Shown: positions 41,740 to 53,705 of the stretch, piece after piece
Numbering within the stretch: position 1 is the first letter of the stretch
Layout of the letters: each line of letters opens with the position of its first letter
NCBI GenBank assembly: GCA_001566295.1
Contig: KQ964245.1
Coordinates: 2,733,524 to 2,797,523 of the forward strand
Origin: Microdochium bolleyi
Lineage: Eukaryota > Ascomycota > Sordariomycetes > Xylariales > Microdochiaceae
Length of the DNA stretch: 64,000 bases
Reading direction: 5' to 3'
Translations under genes and position numbers: made by a program
Notes under the pieces: model-generated
Database searches by the model: none
What the model was told of the DNA's origin: nothing
What the model saw: only the letters and a program-made list of their open reading frames with translations

Positions 41740-41804
41740 GTAAGTCAGCAACACTTGACGAAATGAGCTTGTGCTCCTATTGAATGCTGACAAGTCGAGA
41801 CCAG
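41740..41804 (+). other. Probable 3'-UTR intron of the eRF1 gene
   Basis: A 65-nt segment with a consensus GTAAGT donor, GCTGAC branch site (41786-41791) 13 nt before the acceptor, and a GACCAG acceptor. All three match the introns of neighbouring genes in spacing and sequence. Its upstream junction lies 279 nt after the normal stop and 24 nt after the readthrough stop. Confidence 0.6.
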
Positions 41805-42266
41805 GGTGCCACCATGAGTCTCCATTAACGTTGAAGACCGTAGGAAGCAGGAGCCATCATAGGGCCAGGACTAGCTAGGGAGGACGCAGGGAGCGGAGAG
41901 CGTGGGTAGGCGATGGTCTTTGCCGGTACATATCCCGTCCAGGTAGTCATTCAAAATTGAAACGCGCGTTAGAAATCTTTCAAAGACTGCTCTGTAAGAC
42001 GGCTGAGAATAGGGGGACGCCGGCCCTCCTAGCGACGATGATGAGCACCACTAGAGCTTGCCCGTGTGCTGCCGAAATTGTGCTGTCAAGTGCAGTGCTC
42101 GACACGGCGCTTGCCTCAAGAGCCGGAGCCGGCAGCGGGGCGGGGCCGGGCAGAAAAAGTGCATACCCTTCCTGAGTGCTGCGGGACCGGAGTGCTCGAC
42201 CCGAACAGGGCGTGGCCCACCACAGCTCCTCGAACCAGCGAAGACCATTGCATTCCCTCCGTTTGG

Positions 42267-42273
42267 TATAAAA
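42267..42273 (+). promoter_or_regulatory. TATA box of pha2
   Basis: TATAAAA, 78 nt upstream of the pha2 ATG. Confidence 0.5.
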
Positions 42274-42350
42274 CACGGCCACAGATCAAGCAGGTCCGTA
42301 GAGACAACCACAACAACACCAGGTCTAGCGGTGCGGCCACCGGGAGAGCA

Positions 42351-43627
42351 ATGACGACTGACCCAGCGGACAACATGGCGAGGAAGCCGGTCGTGTGCTT
42401 TCTCGGCCCCATCGCATCTTATAGTCACCAGGTGAGATTCAAGACTCCTCTGTAAAGCAGGTCTGGGAAGACAGCATGTTCCAAGAATACACTCGGGCAA
42501 TACCAGCAGCTTACCGTCAGGCGCGCACCGGCATGTAGGCCACTCTCCAGAGCTTCCCACCCGAGCAATATGAGCTTGTCCCCGTGGTGACCATCAAAGG
42601 TACGCCCCAGCGGAGGACCAGGACTTGAATTCCGCCGACACTATGCTGACCACCACGCATGAGAACAGACGTTTTTGACGCTACGCAGTCGGGCCAGGCA
42701 GAGTACGGCGTGGCACCGTTTGAGAACTCGACCAACGGCTCCGTGGTCTTTACACTCGACCACTTTGCCGACAGGTCCAAGGTATATCCAGACATCTCCG
42801 TCTGCGCGGAGATATACCAGGATGTCCACCACTGCCTTGTCGGCAGAGTGCGTCCCGCCGCCACAGCATCATCACCACCATCACCAGAAGCTCTAGCTGT
42901 GCCCAACAGTTCTTCAGTACCGGCCTCAGGCCAGGCGACGCCCACCAGATCCTCCCCCAACCCTGAGCAGCCCCGCGCCAGGCCCCTCTACCCCCTCTCC
43001 CACGTCCAGCGCATCTACAGCCATCCGCAGGCCTTCGGGCAGTGCACGCGCTTCCTCAATGCCTACCTGCGCGGCGTCGAGACCATCGACTGTAGCTCGA
43101 CCAGCCGCGCCGCTGAGCTCGCGCGCGACGACCCTACGGGGACCAGCGCGGCCATCAGCTCTGCCGTCGCCGCACAGCTTAGCGGCGTGGATATCCTCGC
43201 GGCAAACATCGAGGATCGGGAGGACAACACTACGCGATTCTTCGTGCTGACAAGAGGCGCCGGGGCAAAGTGGGAGGGTCAGCTCGAGACTTCTCAACTG
43301 ACAGGATCGTCATCAACGCCATCATCATCATCATTATCATCTTTAGACAACGCTCCGTCCACAAAGTCCCTGATGTCCTTCACCGTTCCCCACCGCTCCA
43401 CGGGAGCCCTGGCCAGCGTGCTCGACTGCTTTCGAACCGGCGGGCTCAATCTGACAAGCATCAACTCGCGGCCCAGCCAGATCGAGCCGTTCCAGTACAT
43501 CTTCTTTGTCGAGTTCGAGGGCCACCGGTTCCGCGACCCCGAAGGCTCCGTGGCCAGTGTCCTGGAGAACGTGGCCAAGGTCGCAGAGGGTTCGCGGTGG
43601 CTGGGCAGTTGGGTTGTGAAGCGGTGA
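42351..43627 (+). CDS. pha2: Prephenate dehydratase
   Basis: Converts prephenate to phenylpyruvate in phenylalanine synthesis. Exons 42351-42431, 42539-42599 and 42669-43627 give 366 residues. Introns are GTGAGA...ATGTAG and GTACGC...GAACAG. Catalytic-domain motifs: FLGPIASYSHQATLQ (start), EYGVAPFENSTNGSV (binding loop) and EDREDNTTRFFVL (conserved Thr-Arg-Phe). A regulatory ACT domain spans about 280-365 (GALASVLDCF, INSRPS, FFVEFEGH) and normally gives feedback control by phenylalanine. Two low-complexity inserts are unusual against bacterial PheA: a Pro/Ser/Ala stretch of about 45 residues after DVHHCLVGR, and a Ser tract encoded by an ATC repeat just before the ACT domain. An alternative start is Met9. 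Confidence 0.93.
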
Positions 43628-44447
43628 TGTTCGGAACAAACTCTGTGAGCGGAAGCATAAAGAATGGGACCGCAGCGACATATGAAGCTAGATATGCAGA
43701 GAAATGTAGTTCGATCGGTGCTACGAGCTGGCACTACTCATAGGGTACCAAAGTCTCAAGACGCCCAGACGAAGTCGCCCTCGCTCGTTGGCGCTTGTCT
43801 GAGTCGTCCACCAGTCGAGCAGGCAGATGCAAGCGTAGAGTAGACAAGGATATTTGAGGCCAAGCTTTGAGATAATAAAGAGTGGCGGGCAGGAATGTGC
43901 TTACACATAGTCCCATACTGTTCAAATGTGAGAGTAATTGAAGCTCGCATATTCTGAACCCCGGGCATGGACGTCTTACGTTAGCCGGGTCTTGCCACAT
44001 CGAGTGCGGGACCATGAAAGCTAGACGGCGACCATCAGTGGCCGTCAATATAGCTCATGGAGCAAAGAAACGCAGCTATTGCTCCCTGCTGCTCGCAGTG
44101 TGGGCTAAGCGAAGCTGCTGTCATCTAGCTTTGCGTGGAGAAACTCGATGTGCGGAGCCTTCGAGCACAACGGACTGCGTCATTGAAAATACATGTTAAT
44201 GGCTAAGACGGCCAGAACAACAGTACATGGATTCTTGACACAACATGGGATGGGGTATGATTCGTGTCTTGTATTAAAAAGATTCCTCCCTGGACTGTCT
44301 CCTGTTGAGCCCGTCTACACATATACTACAGACATAGAAGAGTGAAACGCCAATTTGATTCCCGCAACCATGCTTTCAGATGCACATCAACCCATGCCCG
44401 TCGTTTTCTTTTTTGCCTCAGCTCAACCCGACGGAACTCCACTTCAT
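43628..44447. other. Convergent intergenic region pha2/pda1
   Basis: Carries the two 3' UTRs. No gene seen. Confidence 0.5.
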
Positions 44448-45861
44448 CTACTTGGAGAAGTAGTAGTCCTCATCGGTGGTGCGGCCGCGCATATACTGGG
44501 GCTCGGTGCCACGGACGTAGATGTCCTCGAAGAGAATCTGGGGGGTGGTGTCAGGGATGGCCATGGCCTCGGCGATGGCAACCTCCTCGTTGACGTGCTT
44601 GCGGGCCTCCTTGTCGATGCCCTTGAGCTCGTCCTCGGCGCAGACACCCCAGTCGATAATCTTCTGCTTGAGGCCGGCGATAGGATCGTTGGTGGACCGC
44701 ATACGCTGAATCTCTTCACGGGTACGGTAGGTGGTGCCGGGGTCGGACATGGAGTGACCGCCGTACCTGTAGGTGACGTATTCGAGGACAAGAGGACCGT
44801 TGCCGCTGACCGCCCACTCCTTGGCGGCCTTGACGGCAGCCTTGACGGCGAGGACGTCCATGCCGTTGACCTTGAGACCAGGGATGTACTGACCACGCTT
44901 GTAGTAGTCGGTGAGAGCAGATGAGCGGTTGGCCGCAGTACCCATACCGTACTTGTTGTCTAGACGTGAAGCAAGGTTAGCAAATGGGCACTTTTGTAGC
45001 ATCACAGATCAAGCGTCTCTGGCGAGTACATCAGGTGGGATAGGGCACATACTCTCGCAGCCGAAAAGGGCAGGGATGCCCCAGAGCTTGGCCATGTTAA
45101 ACGCCTCAAAGACCTGGCCCTGGTTGCTGGCACCATCACCGTAGAGGATGACGGTGGTGTTCTTGCGACCCATATACTTGTGGGCGAAGGCGAGACCGGC
45201 GCCGACAGGGACCTGAGCGCCGACGATACCGTTGCCTCCGTAGAAGCCCTTGGTGAACATGTGCATAGAGCCACCCTTGCCGTAGGCGATACCCTCACGG
45301 CGACCGAGAAGCTCGCCAATGATGGAGCGGACAGAGCCGCCACGCATCATGGCGAAGCCATGGCACCGGTAGGCAGTGATGATGTCGTCCTCCTTGGTCA
45401 GAGCGTGCTCGATACCAACGGCGACGGCCTCCTGACCGGTGGACAAGTGGCAGAAACCCCGAATCTTCTTCTCCTTGTACAGCCTATCGGCGGCCATCTC
45501 CATCTGTCTGCGGTGTGAGTGGGGTGTCAGTATAACAATAAGAAATGGTATGCTATGTGCCGTGGCCACGGGCTCCGAGTTGCGGAATTTACCTAGTAGT
45601 GACCATGTCGTAGTACATCTGCTTGAGCTCCTTCTTGGTCACGTCCATGGTGTACGACGGGGGGTCCAGCTCGTAAGTCTCGAAGCTCTCGTCGCTGAGA
45701 GTAATCTGGAATGGCTTGTCGTCGGCATCGGGGACGTCGGCCTTTTCGGCGTGGGCGGAGGCAGCGTTGGTTGTGACGGTGCGGAGGGCCGCAGGGCGGC
45801 GGGCGACAGCGGCGCGGAAGGGCGCAACGGCCCTGGGGCTTCTGAGGGCACGCGAGAACAT
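44448..45861 (-). CDS. pda1: Pyruvate dehydrogenase E1 component subunit alpha, mitochondrial
   Basis: Thiamine-diphosphate-dependent decarboxylation of pyruvate in the mitochondrial matrix PDH complex, together with E1 beta. Exons 45593-45861, 45053-45507 and 44448-44959 give 411 residues. Introns are GTAAAT...CCGCAG and GTATGT...GTCTAG. Residues 1-35 form an Arg/Ala/Ser presequence. Core motifs: GFCHLSTGQEAVAVGIEHAL (107-126), YRCHGFAMMRGGS, and YGKGGSMHMF. The thiamine-pyrophosphate motif runs from GDGASNQGQ at 213 to ENN at 243, and intron 2 splits the first Asn codon. The regulatory phosphorylation loop YRYGGHSMSDPGTTYR is intact, so control by PDH kinase is likely. Confidence 0.97.
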
Positions 45862-47132
45862 GATTGTGGTTGCTGCTGGCAGTGCCTTGTATTGGAGGAA
45901 GGCTGCAGGAGGGTTGCGAGGCGGCGATGGGGGATGAGGAATGCCACGCGGGGGCAGCTCTGCGGGTGACGGCGGACGGCGACGATGGACGGAAGCTGCA
46001 GCAAGCTGGTGCTGGGAGGTTGAGAAGGGCCAAAGAAAAATCGCCGGGATCCAATTGACCAGGGGCCCAATTTGCAGCCGTCGTGCACCACTCAGGCAGG
46101 GCCACGATGTACTGCCCAGCACAACCTCTGCCTGTAGTGACTTGGGGATCCAGTATCGCAACCCCTGGAGCTCCACACTGACCAGAGCTCACTCGCTCCC
46201 AAGGGGTCGAGGACAGCCCTGGGCCCCACCCCTCTGAGCGGCCTTGTACCCTGCCGCACAACAATGCCAGTCAGAGTACATGCGCCCCTCCGTGCGCCGG
46301 CGTCCAAATCGCTCACCTTGAGAACAATCCTGTCAATGTTGGGGCGCCGCCTCCCGACTTTTCCCTTTGAGACTTGTTGGCGCCCCGTAACGGCCTTATC
46401 GGGCACTCCTTGTTGAGCTGCGCTATGCGCATATCAGCCCTGGATAGCGAGGATGACACCAAGCCTCAGCCTGCCTCCCTTGTAATGCTGCCAGTCAGCT
46501 GCTCGACTTCGTCGATAACCTCGCTATTCGATACATGCTGCAAGACAGATCGGTGTTCGCCGGGCCTAATGGCTGTTCAATTTGCCACGAATAGGGAGCT
46601 TCGTCCTGGTTGCTTCCAGTCAAACAGGTGCCGCGACCAAAACCCATGATTCTTTGCGCACGACTCCCCTGATGTGCCTGATGAAGCAAGTCTTCGTTTG
46701 TGGTCTTGCTCATCAATAATTGCAGACGCCGGCTTCATTATGGACAACAGAGAACATTTTTCACATCGCAGGCCGGCAGCGGGTGGTGACTTGAGGGCAG
46801 AGCATTGATCAGGAACTTCGGGCGTAGGCACGCTGCAAATTGACACACTCTATTCGAGATTTTCGTGGGGACTCGAGTAGGTTACTCTTGTTCATGGAGC
46901 TACAATCTGAGCAAGCACATGAGAGGTCAAATATGTATTATGTAAGCAGACATTGTCAGATGCTAACATGCAGCTACTCAATGACCTCATCTATCCTCAC
47001 CGATGACCATTTCCAACCGCTAAGGTGTAGATCAGAATCTTTCGAGCGGGAAGACTATTATGTCTGATGCCACAACCAGTCACAAATCGTCGAACTTTGC
47101 GGCCGCGTTCGCGCATCCACTGCTGGCTATGC
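45862..47132. other. Intergenic region upstream of pda1, no gene seen
   Basis: Holds the pda1 promoter and the 3' side of the velvet gene. No supported ORF. Confidence 0.5.
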
Positions 47133-48461
47133 TTAGTTGCGGAACTTTTTGAACGGTCTCGAGAGGCGCTCTGTATCTTCTTCATCTTCGTCCTCATCTC
47201 CACTGTCTGGTAGACGTGGGATACCCGTGTGCTCCTTGCCCTTCTTTATGGAGATCAAGCAGCCTTGCTTCTTCAGTGTCTTCGTTAGGGGCGTGCTGGC
47301 CTTCATGCCTGGAAAGTCTTTAGCGTTGTACACTTTGAATACATCGCTCATGACGCCGGCAACCACAGGGACGTTCTTCTGGATCAGCGGATCCAGAATG
47401 ACGAGGGTAAAGTGCAAACGGAATGAGCCTGGTGTCCGGACTGACAAATCTGGAAAGCAGTAGAAACACCCTTCTTCGTTCTTGTCGTCGTGCCCCACAA
47501 AGGGGGAAGATACGGGGGTGCCCATCAAGCGTCGGTTTGTTCGAAACTCATCTTGCATGTTTGAGCAGTCTTGCTGGCCGTCCTCGGTCCATATCGTGCA
47601 GTGCATGACCCCCCACGGATATCTGAGAATGCGCCTGCGTTCCGGATCGGGTATTTGAGGGTCGTCCACCAAGACTTGTATAATTGGCGGCGGGTCGATA
47701 ACCCGCCGATCCCTCTCGCCGAAACCACAGGATCTGGCTGCCACGGGATGCTGTCGGACGACGATCCGGTACTTGGCCATCATAGCTGCCGTCCTGCCGT
47801 TCTGCGGCGCTGCCCGACTGGAAGACGAGTCGCGTGACTGCTCCCCTTCCGACATCTGAGCGGAATCTGTCGCAGCCAGGTCCTGGGAGGATGCCGTCTG
47901 ATTGGACGGTGGCATGCCAACTGGCCAGTTTGGCGGTTGCATTGGATTCGAAACAGGGCCCGCGGATGGCCGTCTTTGTATGGCAGACGGGTATTGGTAT
48001 CCGACAGATGACGTCGGTGGTGGCCGGTCGCCGAAGCTGGGCGGGCATGGTGTAATTGGCTCAGAGTTTGTGGTATCATAACTGCGATGGTGATCTGAGA
48101 AGTACTGGGCGTCATGCGATTTGGGGGACGGCAGAGGATGAGGTGATCCATACATCCCATGCGAGGGCTGACTGGCGTAGACCGGACCGCTCGCGGTCGA
48201 AGGAGATGCTACGCCAACTTGGGTGGAGAAGGCTGGCGGCACGTGGCCGTGGGCCACTGGCGCAACTGGGCCATCTGATCTGTACACAGCATTGGGTTGT
48301 TGCTCAAGGGCAGGAATACCCGCCCTGTCTTGGTAGGCGGACTGTGCAGGTAGTGACGCTTCCAGAGGAGCTCGGGGGTTCTGATCATGATACCGCGCTT
48401 GCGGATATTGTGTTGTTGGCGTGCCTGGGGCGGCGCCCCACGGATTGTGCGCCCGCGACAT
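47133..48461 (-). CDS. velC: Velvet-domain developmental regulator, VelC type
   Basis: Intronless, 442 residues. Residues 1-225 are Pro/Ser/Gln-rich and disordered. The velvet domain (about 231-408) begins YRIVVRQHPVAARSCGFGERDRR and continues IDPPPIIQVLV, MHCTIW, GCFYCFPDLSVRTPGSFRLHF and VYNAKDFPGMKASTPLTKTL. It has the NF-kappaB-like DNA-binding fold that acts as homo- or heterodimers to couple development and secondary metabolism. The CGFGERDRR signature and the lack of a large insertion inside the domain fit VelC better than VelB or VosA; VeA has a longer C terminus. An acidic stretch and a basic PFKKFRN end follow. Assignment to VelC rather than another velvet paralogue is by remembered motif resemblance. 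Confidence 0.8.
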   Translation of the reverse strand: MSRAHNPWGAAPGTPTTQYPQARYHDQNPRAPLEASLPAQSAYQDRAGIPALEQQPNAVYRSDGPVAPVAHGHVPPAFSTQVGVASPSTASGPVYASQPSHGMYGSPHPLPSPKSHDAQYFSDHHRSYDTTNSEPITPCPPSFGDRPPPTSSVGYQYPSAIQRRPSAGPVSNPMQPPNWPVGMPPSNQTASSQDLAATDSAQMSEGEQSRDSSSSRAAPQNGRTAAMMAKYRIVVRQHPVAARSCGFGERDRRVIDPPPIIQVLVDDPQIPDPERRRILRYPWGVMHCTIWTEDGQQDCSNMQDEFRTNRRLMGTPVSSPFVGHDDKNEEGCFYCFPDLSVRTPGSFRLHFTLVILDPLIQKNVPVVAGVMSDVFKVYNAKDFPGMKASTPLTKTLKKQGCLISIKKGKEHTGIPRLPDSGDEDEDEEDTERLSRPFKKFRN

Positions 48462-50608
48462 GTTTTTGGCTCATGGCATGTGTACACGCGCCAGGAGCTC
48501 CTTACGCTCAAGTCCTTTGCCGTTCAGAGAGATGCTGCGGGCTGCCGAACTCCTCAAGGGTGCTCGAGGATCCTGAAGGTAGCAGACTGTGGTGGGTACA
48601 GAAAATCGAGATGGGGCCGCCTCAAGCCCCTTGACAGAGCCGCAAGTCCCCTGGCAGACGTTGATAGAGCCCAGGACGAGGCTAAGGATAGTCGTCGAGG
48701 AGAGCTGGCTGGACCGAGGATTAAATGGATGGGGAGGGGCTTTGTGCGTGCCGACAATTGCGGTTAACGAGCCGCTGCCAAAAACGAGGGGCCTGCGAGG
48801 TCGAGCGTGCTGGGCCGCGAGGTGCAGTGGAAAAAGCAACGACAGGCTGAGACAGCGGAGCCCAGAAAGGCAATGGGCGTTGGTGGTCTCTCCCTCGGGT
48901 GCTTGACTGTGGCGGAGATAGGAACGTGGCAGCTCAAGACAGAAAGAAGGGGGTGGTTGTCTCTGGGGATCTGAAGTGGCATGAGCAGAGCAGCGCGGGC
49001 GGCAGGCGTGGAACATGAAGTTGGAATCCATGTTTGCTACAGCTGAGGGAGCGTGGTAGCGGACACGCAGGACCGTGAGTGTCAGGATCCTGGGGACCCT
49101 GGCTGTCGCTGAGATGGATCCGCGGCTTGCTGGGTTCCTGTGAGTTCCGGGGGTGTCCTGTCGAGTGGTACTCCGCAGTGGTGGTAGTAGTGGTGGTGGT
49201 GATGCACCACGAGAAGCGAACGGTGGGCTGCAGGAACGATTGGCCAGCGCGACGTGCCCTCACCTCAGCGCTGGCTGGGAATGCACCAGGGCCCTGGCTC
49301 GCTGCACTGGTTCAGCGGCCGAGGGCGCAGTGCAACCGGGGCAGCACCGACACACCTATGCATTGCTGCAGCCGATCCTGTGCTGTTGGCTGGTGTGGAG
49401 TTGGATGGCGAGCTGGCAGCGGGATGACAGCGGCGGCGTTCGCGTTGGCGGGCAGCTGCAGCACCCCGAAGGGGCAACCGACTGCTGGCTTGACGCTGTT
49501 CACTGGGGAGTGCCCTCCCTAAGGTACGCTTACCTTACCGACTTACCTCACTCGGTCCTGCTTTGGGGACGGTGACCCTGGGGAGGAATCCCTGGCCTTG
49601 CGAGTGAGCGACTCTTGCGAGATAGGGACAGCCAGCGCCCAGGATCCCGTGTCAGAGTGACGGCAAGGGGCAGGAAGAGCCGATCCTGCCCATGCCTTGT
49701 GGTGCAGCTGTCAGGCAAATTGCATCGCCGTCTCTGGGCGGTATCCAATCATCACTTTGCGCGACGCGCCGGCACAGCTCTATTGTAATCATTGTTGTGC
49801 GGCTGGTGGTGACCTGACAGACCAACAGCAGCAGCCAACAAGACTACCAGGTGGGTCGCAACCGAGTATTGAACGGAGAACAATAGTTGAAAGCAGGCAG
49901 CGCCGAACCGGTCTTCACCTCCAGTACCTGCAGGGCACTCTCCGGCCAGTGCGATATGGTGCGATGGAGGCGGGCGAGGCGAGCACGGCGGTGCCACTCT
50001 CGAAGGTTGTTGCGCTCCATTGGCAATTTCCATGTTCAGGGGACTGCAACCTTGCCTCCCTTCAAGATCCAACAACCCGGTTGCGCCTTCGCTGCCAAGG
50101 CACACATCAGTAAGGTAAATATTATCAATAATCCCCGACGTCAACCCCCGGCGCCCAGCCAGCCCCATTGATCGCCACGGCGCCGCAGTCGTCCGACAAG
50201 TCGACGACGGCCCATAACACACGATGCTCGCTGCCATTGTCGCCATCTCAACTGAGACATCACCAGAGTGGCGTCGCAGTGACACGCAAGCCTCGCTCCC
50301 TCCAGCACTCTGGCGCAGCAAGTGGCACCACACTCAGACACCACCACGCGATACGAGTCGGCTGTTGCTCTGACTAGTTCCCTCGACCCAGGCCGCCGGG
50401 AAGGCAAACTCGGCCCGCGCCCTGCTGAACGACATCGTAATCATCCTCACGCAATCCCCCTGTTGCAGATTGCCCTATCGAGGTCCTCTTAACTTCGCCA
50501 CCGCCATCAGCCGTCGGGTAGTGGCGCTTGTCCCGAACTGATATCCAGCTCCGGTGATCCTGCCTGGTGGGACATTGGAAGGCGGTCCTCCTGCTCCGTC
50601 TTTGTAGA

Positions 50609-50625
50609 GGGGGGGGGGGGGGGGG
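50609..50625 (+). repeat. Homopolymer run of 17 G
   Basis: Uninterrupted G tract, likely to vary in length between isolates and a risk point for assembly error. Confidence 0.85.
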
Positions 50626-52817
50626 CATACAGCTTCTTGGACACTAATCGATGTCATGCATTGGGCTGGCCACGGTAGTAGCCAGCACGATCCTCCATGG
50701 TGTTAGACAGAGAGTGAGAGTTTTGAAAAGCGACTGTCTCTTCGCGCCACATGCGTCGCTCCATGCGGTCTCTTGGCTATCCGGCCCAGCCCGTTGAGAT
50801 ATCTGAGAGGTGAAATGTACTCCCGTGGCTCGAGACCAACTCGTAGGGTGTCATTCGGCAAAGCCGACCTCACCTGAGCAGATCTATGTCTTCAGGGGTG
50901 GCAAGAATGAACAGGCTGGCCCCAGGCACTTGACTGATTCCATGCACTCTTTGATTGTGTTGCACGATTTATACCATCTTCAGACATCACACCCATGGCA
51001 TGATGTCTACCTTCTGAGGGTCAACCCCAGATGACTTGTTGGTGCGGTTCAGATACGGATGCGGCTCGGACCCACTTCAAGATTGATCCGGAGTGTCATC
51101 TCCGCACCTGGCAGTGTACATGCCAGTTGTCCGTCAAGCCTGTCCGGATGAGCTTGATGATTTGTTGGACAAGAGAGACGATAAACCCCAAATTCCCATA
51201 GACCTAATTTCGGGACACGCAGGGAGAGATCTAGCATATTTGTATGTCTTTGTTGTCTGGAGTCATCCGCGATGGGTATTTCAATATCAGGGATTGAGGG
51301 CATGCTTTATGTCATTGAAGTTGTGCTACGGTTAGCACCAGCCACATTGGGGCCAGGAAGCTTGTTTCAGTCGTCTCAGCGTTGCCAGGACATGTGGTGC
51401 TACAACATCGGCTTGGCCCACAAGACCCTCCCATGCTCGCCAGGGTTGATCAGCCATCTTGGTACATGGCCTGACGAAGGATCTGCTTCAATGCTTCCCG
51501 GGAACTTATGTGCAGGCAGCTCGTCGAGCCTCTGTGGATTGCAATCCCCTTTCCGCCGCTCTAGTGTACCACTCATGCATAGTACTGGCAGTGCAGTAGC
51601 CTTCATCCCTCGTTCCAGCTGCATGACTCACTGTTCTCACTGACATACCCTACACTTATATCCACATCCATGAGGATTTAACGCACGTGATCGTAACAAT
51701 TGATTTAGTGTAAGAGGAATCGCAACCACAGTTCGAGATCCAAAGATTTATCACATGAGTCCCGCGAGATCGAAACAAACCCAATTTGATCAAACATGTC
51801 CCCATGATTCGAAGAGTCCCGCCAGAACGCCGCACAGGCTGAACGTGGCCTCAACAGATACCAGGCAACAACGGGCGTGGGCAAGCAGTCGTCCAATGAC
51901 GGCGCCTGGGAGTTTGATCCAAAGCTTCAAAGACGCGGACCTTACGAATAAAAGGAGAGGGTTGTGGCTAGGCCTTGTGATTCAATGGCAAAGACGAAGC
52001 TTTGTGTAACCCATGCCTTTCGACTCTTCATGGTTGACTTCAAGACAAACTCGGTGTGTTCGCTCTCTTGTCTGCATGGGATTGTCCTACCCTGTGGGCA
52101 GTGATGGCCTGAAGCTTATCTATCTGCACGACATGTAGGAACAGGTCACATTCCAGACCGTAGCACAGCATACGATCCCGCAGCTAGCCAGGTGATGCAG
52201 TTGCACGCAAAGATCTCATGTGTACCCTCGGGTTTCAGGCTGACGAGCCGAGTTCCGAGAATCTTAGCCTTGTGGCGTTAGCAAATCTGGAGATCCTCGT
52301 CCGACCCATGGGGCAGGTAACTGGTGAAGATTGCCGAGAGCAGAAGTGAGTATGTCGGATAGCCCGGCAATGGCAGGCAGATGTTTCGCGGGGGGAGCGG
52401 CCGCGCCGAGTGCAAGACCAGGTGATGCTGACCAACACGAAAGGGAGATGCGCTGACAGGCGAGCTTTCCGAAGTCCCGCGCGCCCGGCGATCACATGGC
52501 CTGCTTGGTGGCAGGTGTGCAGAGACGTCCCCGATGAAGACATGCAGCAATACGAGCTGATGGACAGCTCTCGAGTCCACCAACTCACGAGTGACGCCAA
52601 CGGTCGACCATCACCAGCCAAAGCTCCCCGCAGCGCCGCGCCAAGCATGCAGCCCTGGCCGCCGCTAGCGACGCCACTCCCGCGTCTCTCCAAACAAGGG
52701 TCCCTCCTTCCTCCTCCTTCACGAAGCGGCCTGTCACACGATGGCTCTTGTCGTGCAGCACGGCGCAATCTTCAGGTTGCTGCATGACAACGTCCTGGAG
52801 AGGCCGGGCCTAACAGC

Positions 52818-52825
52818 TATATAAG
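52818..52825 (+). promoter_or_regulatory. TATA box of the DUF7907-type gene
   Basis: TATATAAG about 150 nt before the start codon, with a pyrimidine-rich leader after it. Confidence 0.55.
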
Positions 52826-52974
52826 TCCTCTGCTTGGCCCTTTCTTGGTAATCCCATTCTCAATCGTGACAAGATACAAACCCAGCAATATCACTTCACA
52901 TCCCCTCTGTCCACTGACCCCACATCCTCTGTGGCACATTCTGAGCATCGTAAGCCAGTAACCAGCCAACCACC

Positions 52975-53705
52975 ATGAGATACGCTACGACCTTGACGGC
53001 CCTGGCCCTCACCGCTGCCGGCATCGCCGCCCAGGACATGGAGCAATCCGGACCCTTCTACCTCCACATCAAGGGCTATGGCAATGATCTAGACGGTATA
53101 GAGATATAGCCCTTGGCTGCTAGCCACCGAAAGCCCCAGTGGCCTCGTCGATAGCTAACAAGCTATCCCACAATCGCACAGGGTACGTCTCGGCCTGCCA
53201 TGCCGGTGCCGCCATCGAGGGTCTGTGCTACACCGCCGGCAAGCCCACAAACCTCGCTAGCGACCCGTACGAGTACTACTTTAACACCACCACAAGCGGC
53301 GGGCCCGATGTCGACGGCAGTCCCACGGGCACCCTCTTCTGGCGCCTCCCCGTCCAAGTCAACGAGACCACCCCCTTTGTCGAGCAGGCAATGTCATTCC
53401 AGTATGCGCCGAGCACAAATATTGCTGCTCCGCTATTTACCTTCCAGTCGGGAACACTTGTCGGCTTCAACACCACCGGGCTGTCGAAGCAGCTCTTCGC
53501 GTACGCCTACGCCGACGACTCGAAGTTCCAGCCTGGTGTACGTCCGGATATCGGCCTCAGCTTTGCTATCCGCCACTGGTTTGTGTGCTGGCAGTACATT
53601 GGCGCGGGGTACTACTACCAGGCAGTGGGATTCTCGACCACCCTGCCCCCGCACAACCCGACCTGCCAAGCTGTCGAGATCGTGCGGGAGCTTCCGGCCA
53701 ACTAA
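52975..53705 (+). CDS. Small secreted protein of fungal DUF7907 type
   Basis: Exons 52975-53095 and 53182-53705, joined in phase 1 across GTATAG...TCGCACAG, give 214 residues. Signal peptide at about 1-19 (MRYATTLTALALTAAGIAA). The mature protein starts with SGPFYLHIKGYGNDLDGYVSACHAGAAIEGLC, the pattern I associate with fungal secreted DUF7907 proteins. At least four cysteines are present (ACH, GLC, FVC, PTC), and Asn-x-Thr/Ser glycosylation sites occur (NTTT, NETT). No catalytic motif is seen. Function unknown; surface or extracellular location expected. A clear TATA box suggests a regulated, strongly inducible promoter. Confidence 0.82.

Larger units (their letters stand above)
41716..42350. 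other. Intergenic region between eRF1 and pha2
   Basis: Begins with the probable eRF1 3'-UTR intron and ends with the pha2 promoter. No other gene seen. Confidence 0.5.
48462..52974. other. 4.5-kb gene-free region upstream of the velvet gene
   Basis: No supported gene or RNA on either strand. Contains a GTG/GTA trinucleotide tract (49180-49205) and a run of 17 G (50609-50625). It probably carries the long leader and promoter of velC. Confidence 0.5.
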
